Shown here one piece after another: positions 61,260 to 64,000 of a DNA stretch of 64,000 nucleotides. The notes below the pieces were generated by a model. It worked only from the letters and a program-made list of their open reading frames with translations. It was not told the DNA's origin and did no database searches. The DNA comes from Pararobbsia alpina_A (GTDB lineage Bacteria > Pseudomonadota > Gammaproteobacteria > Burkholderiales > Burkholderiaceae). The stretch spans positions 2,170,001-2,234,000 of the forward strand of contig NZ_OZ221288.1 of assembly GCF_965118125.1 (NCBI RefSeq), in the 5' to 3' direction. Made by a program: the position numbers and the translations under genes. Numbering within the stretch: the stretch's first letter is position 1; each line of letters begins with the position of its first letter.

Positions 61260-61742
61260 ATGCGTAGCGAAGCCTTCAGGACTGCGTTGTTCCGATCCGC
61301 ATTGATGGTGGCGAGCGGCCTTCTCACGGCTGCCAGCGCAATCGCCTCCGACCATATCGGTGTCGTCAAGACGAGCAAGGGCGCGGTGCACATCGAACGA
61401 GCGGGACAGAATGTCGATGTGAACGTCGGCAGCGAGGTCTTCAGCAGCGATCGCGTCGTCACCGGACCTGAATCATCGGTTGGGATCACGCTACGTGACG
61501 ATACGCTGCTCACCGAGGGTGCCAATTCCGTTCTCGAACTCAATCGTTTCGCGTTCAATACGACGACGTACGACGGCACGCTCGACGCAACCATCCGGCA
61601 TGGATCGCTTGCGGTCGTCGACGGCAAGCTTGCCAAAGCCAATCCGGACTCGGTGCACTACAGCACGCCGACCACCACGCTGGGCGTGCGCGGAACCGAA
61701 TTCATCATCGAGGTCGGTGGCGATGGGGAGGGGGCGCGTTGA
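61260..61742 (+). CDS. FecR-domain exported protein
   Basis: The 160-residue product has a signal peptide ending SAIA and a FecR-like beta domain: GVVKTSKGAVHIERAGQNVD, VNVGSEVFSSDRVVTGPES and TPTTTLGVRGTEFIIEV. The latter GVRGTEF is the family ending. Unlike FecR anti-sigma factors it has no transmembrane helix or sigma gene nearby; it belongs to the FecR-OmpA-CHASE2 clusters. The ATG at 61260 follows CAGGG. It overlaps the next gene by four bases. Confidence 0.85.
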   Translation: MRSEAFRTALFRSALMVASGLLTAASAIASDHIGVVKTSKGAVHIERAGQNVDVNVGSEVFSSDRVVTGPESSVGITLRDDTLLTEGANSVLELNRFAFNTTTYDGTLDATIRHGSLAVVDGKLAKANPDSVHYSTPTTTLGVRGTEFIIEVGGDGEGAR

Positions 61743-62368
61743 GCTTCAATCCTCCGCCAAATGACGTTCTGAATCGCGCCGGCACCATCACGTTGGTTGT
61801 CGCGCTAACTATCTTCGCCGGATGTAAATCTGTCCCTGACAAAGTTACGCTGCTGCCGAACCCGGATGGCTCGGTCGGTAGCGTGGTCGTCAAGAGCGCC
61901 AACAAGACGCAAGTGCTCGACAAGGCGTACACGGTGGCAAGCGTCGACAAGGGCGGTGATATCGAAGCGACGGCCGGTACGCAGGCCGACGTACAGGCAC
62001 ACTATGCGCCGCTGCTTGCCGCACAACCGCCGCGCCCGACGACCTTTACGATCAACTTCGTGTTCGACTCGGCGACGGAGCTGGCGCCGGAGTCGGCTGC
62101 GACGGTGCGCCAGCTCAAGGAGGTGCTTGCGACGTGGCCGGCACCGCATTTGACGGTCGTTGGCCATACCGATCTTGCCGGCTCCAACGATTTCAATGAC
62201 CAGCTTGCGCTGCGCCGCGCGAAGACAGTCGCCTCGTTCCTCGTCAAAGCGGGCATTCCCGCCCAGCAGATCGAGACCGCTGCGCGCGGCAAGCGTGAAC
62301 CGGTCGTGCACACCGCTGACGGTGTGCCTAATCAGGCCAATCGCCGTGTCGTCATCACGATTCAATGA
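61739..62368 (+). CDS. OmpA-family lipoprotein
   Basis: The 209-residue protein starts at a TTG overlapping the FecR gene stop. It has a lipobox LTIFAGC with Cys29, then KVTLLPNPDGSVGSVVVKSA and a C-terminal OmpA domain: TINFVFDSATELAPESAATV, LTVVGHTDLAGSNDFNDQLA, and the closing NRRVVIT. It should bind peptidoglycan from an outer-membrane anchor. The ATGA overlap with the CHASE2 gene shows tight coupling. Confidence 0.87.
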   Translation: MSFNPPPNDVLNRAGTITLVVALTIFAGCKSVPDKVTLLPNPDGSVGSVVVKSANKTQVLDKAYTVASVDKGGDIEATAGTQADVQAHYAPLLAAQPPRPTTFTINFVFDSATELAPESAATVRQLKEVLATWPAPHLTVVGHTDLAGSNDFNDQLALRRAKTVASFLVKAGIPAQQIETAARGKREPVVHTADGVPNQANRRVVITIQ

Positions 62369-64000
62369 GCGGCGCGGATCGCTCCCGGGCGGGTGACTGG
62401 CCCTCGGTGGTCGTCGACAACATGAAACGCTACTGCGCATCGTGTCTCGCCATGCTCAAGTACATGCTTCGGGCGGGGCGCGGGCGTCCGGTTGCACTTG
62501 TCATTTTGTTCGGCTTGAGTCTTCTTAACGTATGCAGCGAGCTGCCGCGTGTGGACGTGTCGCGTAGCACGTCGCACCTGGCGTTTCTCGGCACGCTCGA
62601 CAATCTGCTGATCGATTCCTTCGGTGCGCCTCGCCAGTTACTGTTCGACCACTATCAGCGACGCTTCCCGCGCATACCGGCTTCGCAGCCTGTCACGATC
62701 GTCGAGATCGATGACAGAACACTTGCCGAACTCGGGCAATGGCCGTGGCCACGCAATCGCCTCGCCACACTCATCGATGCGATCGCGGCAATGAAGCCGG
62801 TCGCGATCGGGCTCGACATTTATATGCCCGAGCCCGATCAGACATCGCCCGACAAGGTCGCCGACAATCTGCCCGCGTCGGCGTCTGACCTTGCCGATCG
62901 ACTCCGCGCGTTGCCGAGTCACGAAGCCGTGCTCGCGCAGTCACTACGTGCGTCGCCCTCGATCCTCGGTGCGGCGGCGTTCGATCATGCAGCGTTCGGC
63001 ACGAGCACCGATATGCGCAGCGCGCCGGTGCTCGTGCACGGGGTCGATCCGCTCGACAAGGTGCAGCGATTCAATTTCGTGATTGCGAGCCTGCCCGAGC
63101 TACAGGCCGCCGCGCATGGTCAGGCGATGCTCAACGTGGCACTCGAGCAGGGCACCGTGCGCAAGATCCCGCTGGTCATGGGCCTCGGCGACAAACTCGT
63201 GCCGAGCCTGCCGCTCGAGATGTTGCGCATCGCGACGGGATCACCTGCGCTCGATGTCTATGCGAACAAGTCGGGCGTCACGGCAGTCGGCGTGGCGGAT
63301 GTGCGGGTTCCGACGCAGGCCAATGGCGATTACTGGCTGCACTTCGCGTCGATCGGACTGACCGCGAACCGTTATGTCTCGGCGCGCGATGTGTTACTGG
63401 GCAGAGTCGACGCGGATCGTCTTCACAACAAGCTCGTACTCGTTGGCCTCACAGGTTCCGGACTCACGGACATGCGTACGACGGTGCTCGGCGAACTGGT
63501 GCCCGGCATCGAGATCCAGGCGCAGGTGATCGAATCGATTTTCGAAGGCCGATATCTCAGGCGTCCGGCCTGGCTCAAATCGGCCGAGTGTGCATTCATC
63601 ATGGCGTTCGGCTTGCTCATCATCTGGTATCTGCCGCGCACGGACTCGCGGCTTGCAAGGTTTGCGCGAGCGGTCCCGAAGGCCTCGGCGATCATGGGGA
63701 TCTCGCTTAATCTTCTGACGCTCTATAGCTGCATCCTGCTGTTCAGGTACTTCGGCTTGCTGGTCGACGCGGCCTCGATTTTCATTATTCTTTCGGCCGT
63801 GATGGGTTGCTTCTTCTCGACGGCCTTGCTTGCCAACGATGCGCCCCCGATGGAAACCACAACAAAAGCCGGTCTGCAATCAGGGCCGGATGCAGGGCAT
63901 GATGCTGCATATGCATCGGCCCATGAGGCGACGCACGACGCGGTATACGAAGCCGCAAACGGGGTGGACTACGACGTCGCACACGATGTCGTTCACATGG
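62365..64000 (+). CDS. CHASE2-domain sensor protein, 3' part beyond right edge
   Basis: The frame is open from the ATG at 62365, overlapping the previous stop, to the window end (545 visible residues). After an N-terminal transmembrane segment (about 42-56) comes a large periplasmic CHASE2 domain: VTIVEIDDRTLAELGQWPWP, RNRLATLIDAI, AIGLDIYMPEPD and LVLVGLTGSGLTDMRTTVLG. Three further hydrophobic helices follow at about 410-490. Such proteins end in an adenylate cyclase, GGDEF or kinase domain; which one is outside the window. The last visible stretch is His/Asp/Ala-rich and resembles a linker. Confidence 0.88.
   Translation, partial: MSGADRSRAGDWPSVVVDNMKRYCASCLAMLKYMLRAGRGRPVALVILFGLSLLNVCSELPRVDVSRSTSHLAFLGTLDNLLIDSFGAPRQLLFDHYQRRFPRIPASQPVTIVEIDDRTLAELGQWPWPRNRLATLIDAIAAMKPVAIGLDIYMPEPDQTSPDKVADNLPASASDLADRLRALPSHEAVLAQSLRASPSILGAAAFDHAAFGTSTDMRSAPVLVHGVDPLDKVQRFNFVIASLPELQAAAHGQAMLNVALEQGTVRKIPLVMGLGDKLVPSLPLEMLRIATGSPALDVYANKSGVTAVGVADVRVPTQANGDYWLHFASIGLTANRYVSARDVLLGRVDADRLHNKLVLVGLTGSGLTDMRTTVLGELVPGIEIQAQVIESIFEGRYLRRPAWLKSAECAFIMAFGLLIIWYLPRTDSRLARFARAVPKASAIMGISLNLLTLYSCILLFRYFGLLVDAASIFIILSAVMGCFFSTALLANDAPPMETTTKAGLQSGPDAGHDAAYASAHEATHDAVYEAANGVDYDVAHDVVHM

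Noticed and set aside
61260..61742. FecR-domain protein as an anti-sigma factor
   Set aside because: No transmembrane helix, no ECF sigma gene and no TonB receptor adjacent; context is OmpA/CHASE2.

Overview
The window looks like chromosomal DNA of a high-GC betaproteobacterium of the Burkholderia/Paraburkholderia/Caballeronia type. This rests on the GC-rich codon use, the very E. coli-like cyn genes beside typical Burkholderiaceae content (Tad pilus locus, many one-component regulators, CUT2-type sugar transport), and the dense, mostly overlapping operons. Species cannot be fixed from the sequence alone. No tRNA, rRNA, CRISPR array, IS element or phage was seen.

Left part (1-13.5 kb): the 5' part of a membrane protein gene leaves the left edge. 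A three-gene minus-strand set follows: an acyl-CoA dehydrogenase-like flavoprotein, a signal-less PhnD-like binding protein, and a TusA-like/ferritin-like diiron fusion. Then come a Ser/Thr-rich small protein, a phoN-response regulator-histidine kinase operon, and a complete TonB uptake operon (receptor, ExbB, ExbD, TonB, YncE-like beta-propeller).

13.5-17.5 kb: a short stretch of atypical composition carries two overlapping genes, the second with a HEPN-type R-x4-H motif, followed by a chemoreceptor and a DUF1801 protein.

17.5-31 kb: a catabolic region for an unidentified sugar or cyclitol. A ROK repressor with an extra N-terminal domain is divergent from a seven-gene operon (oxidoreductase, isomerase, hydrolase, ROK kinase, ABC ATPase, permease, binding protein). 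A winged-helix regulator fused to a cytoplasmic solute-binding domain is divergent from a second binding protein, a TIM-barrel isomerase and an IolG-like dehydrogenase. One ATPase/permease pair probably serves two binding proteins.

31-35 kb: a cysteine-free SUOX-fold periplasmic protein is translationally coupled to a hybrid histidine kinase, convergent with an HTH-receiver protein. 35-51.5 kb: a long Tad (type IVc) pilus operon behind one strong promoter and a leader of about 410 nt. TadA carries an N-terminal FHA domain, and no TadZ or prepilin peptidase is present.

51.5-64 kb: a GNAT enzyme, an Ada protein with a lost zinc site, a cluster of two Fe(II)/2-oxoglutarate dioxygenases around an ATPase-less amino-acid ABC transporter, the cyanate detoxification genes cynS/cynT with divergent cynR, and a FecR-OmpA-CHASE2 operon running off the right edge.
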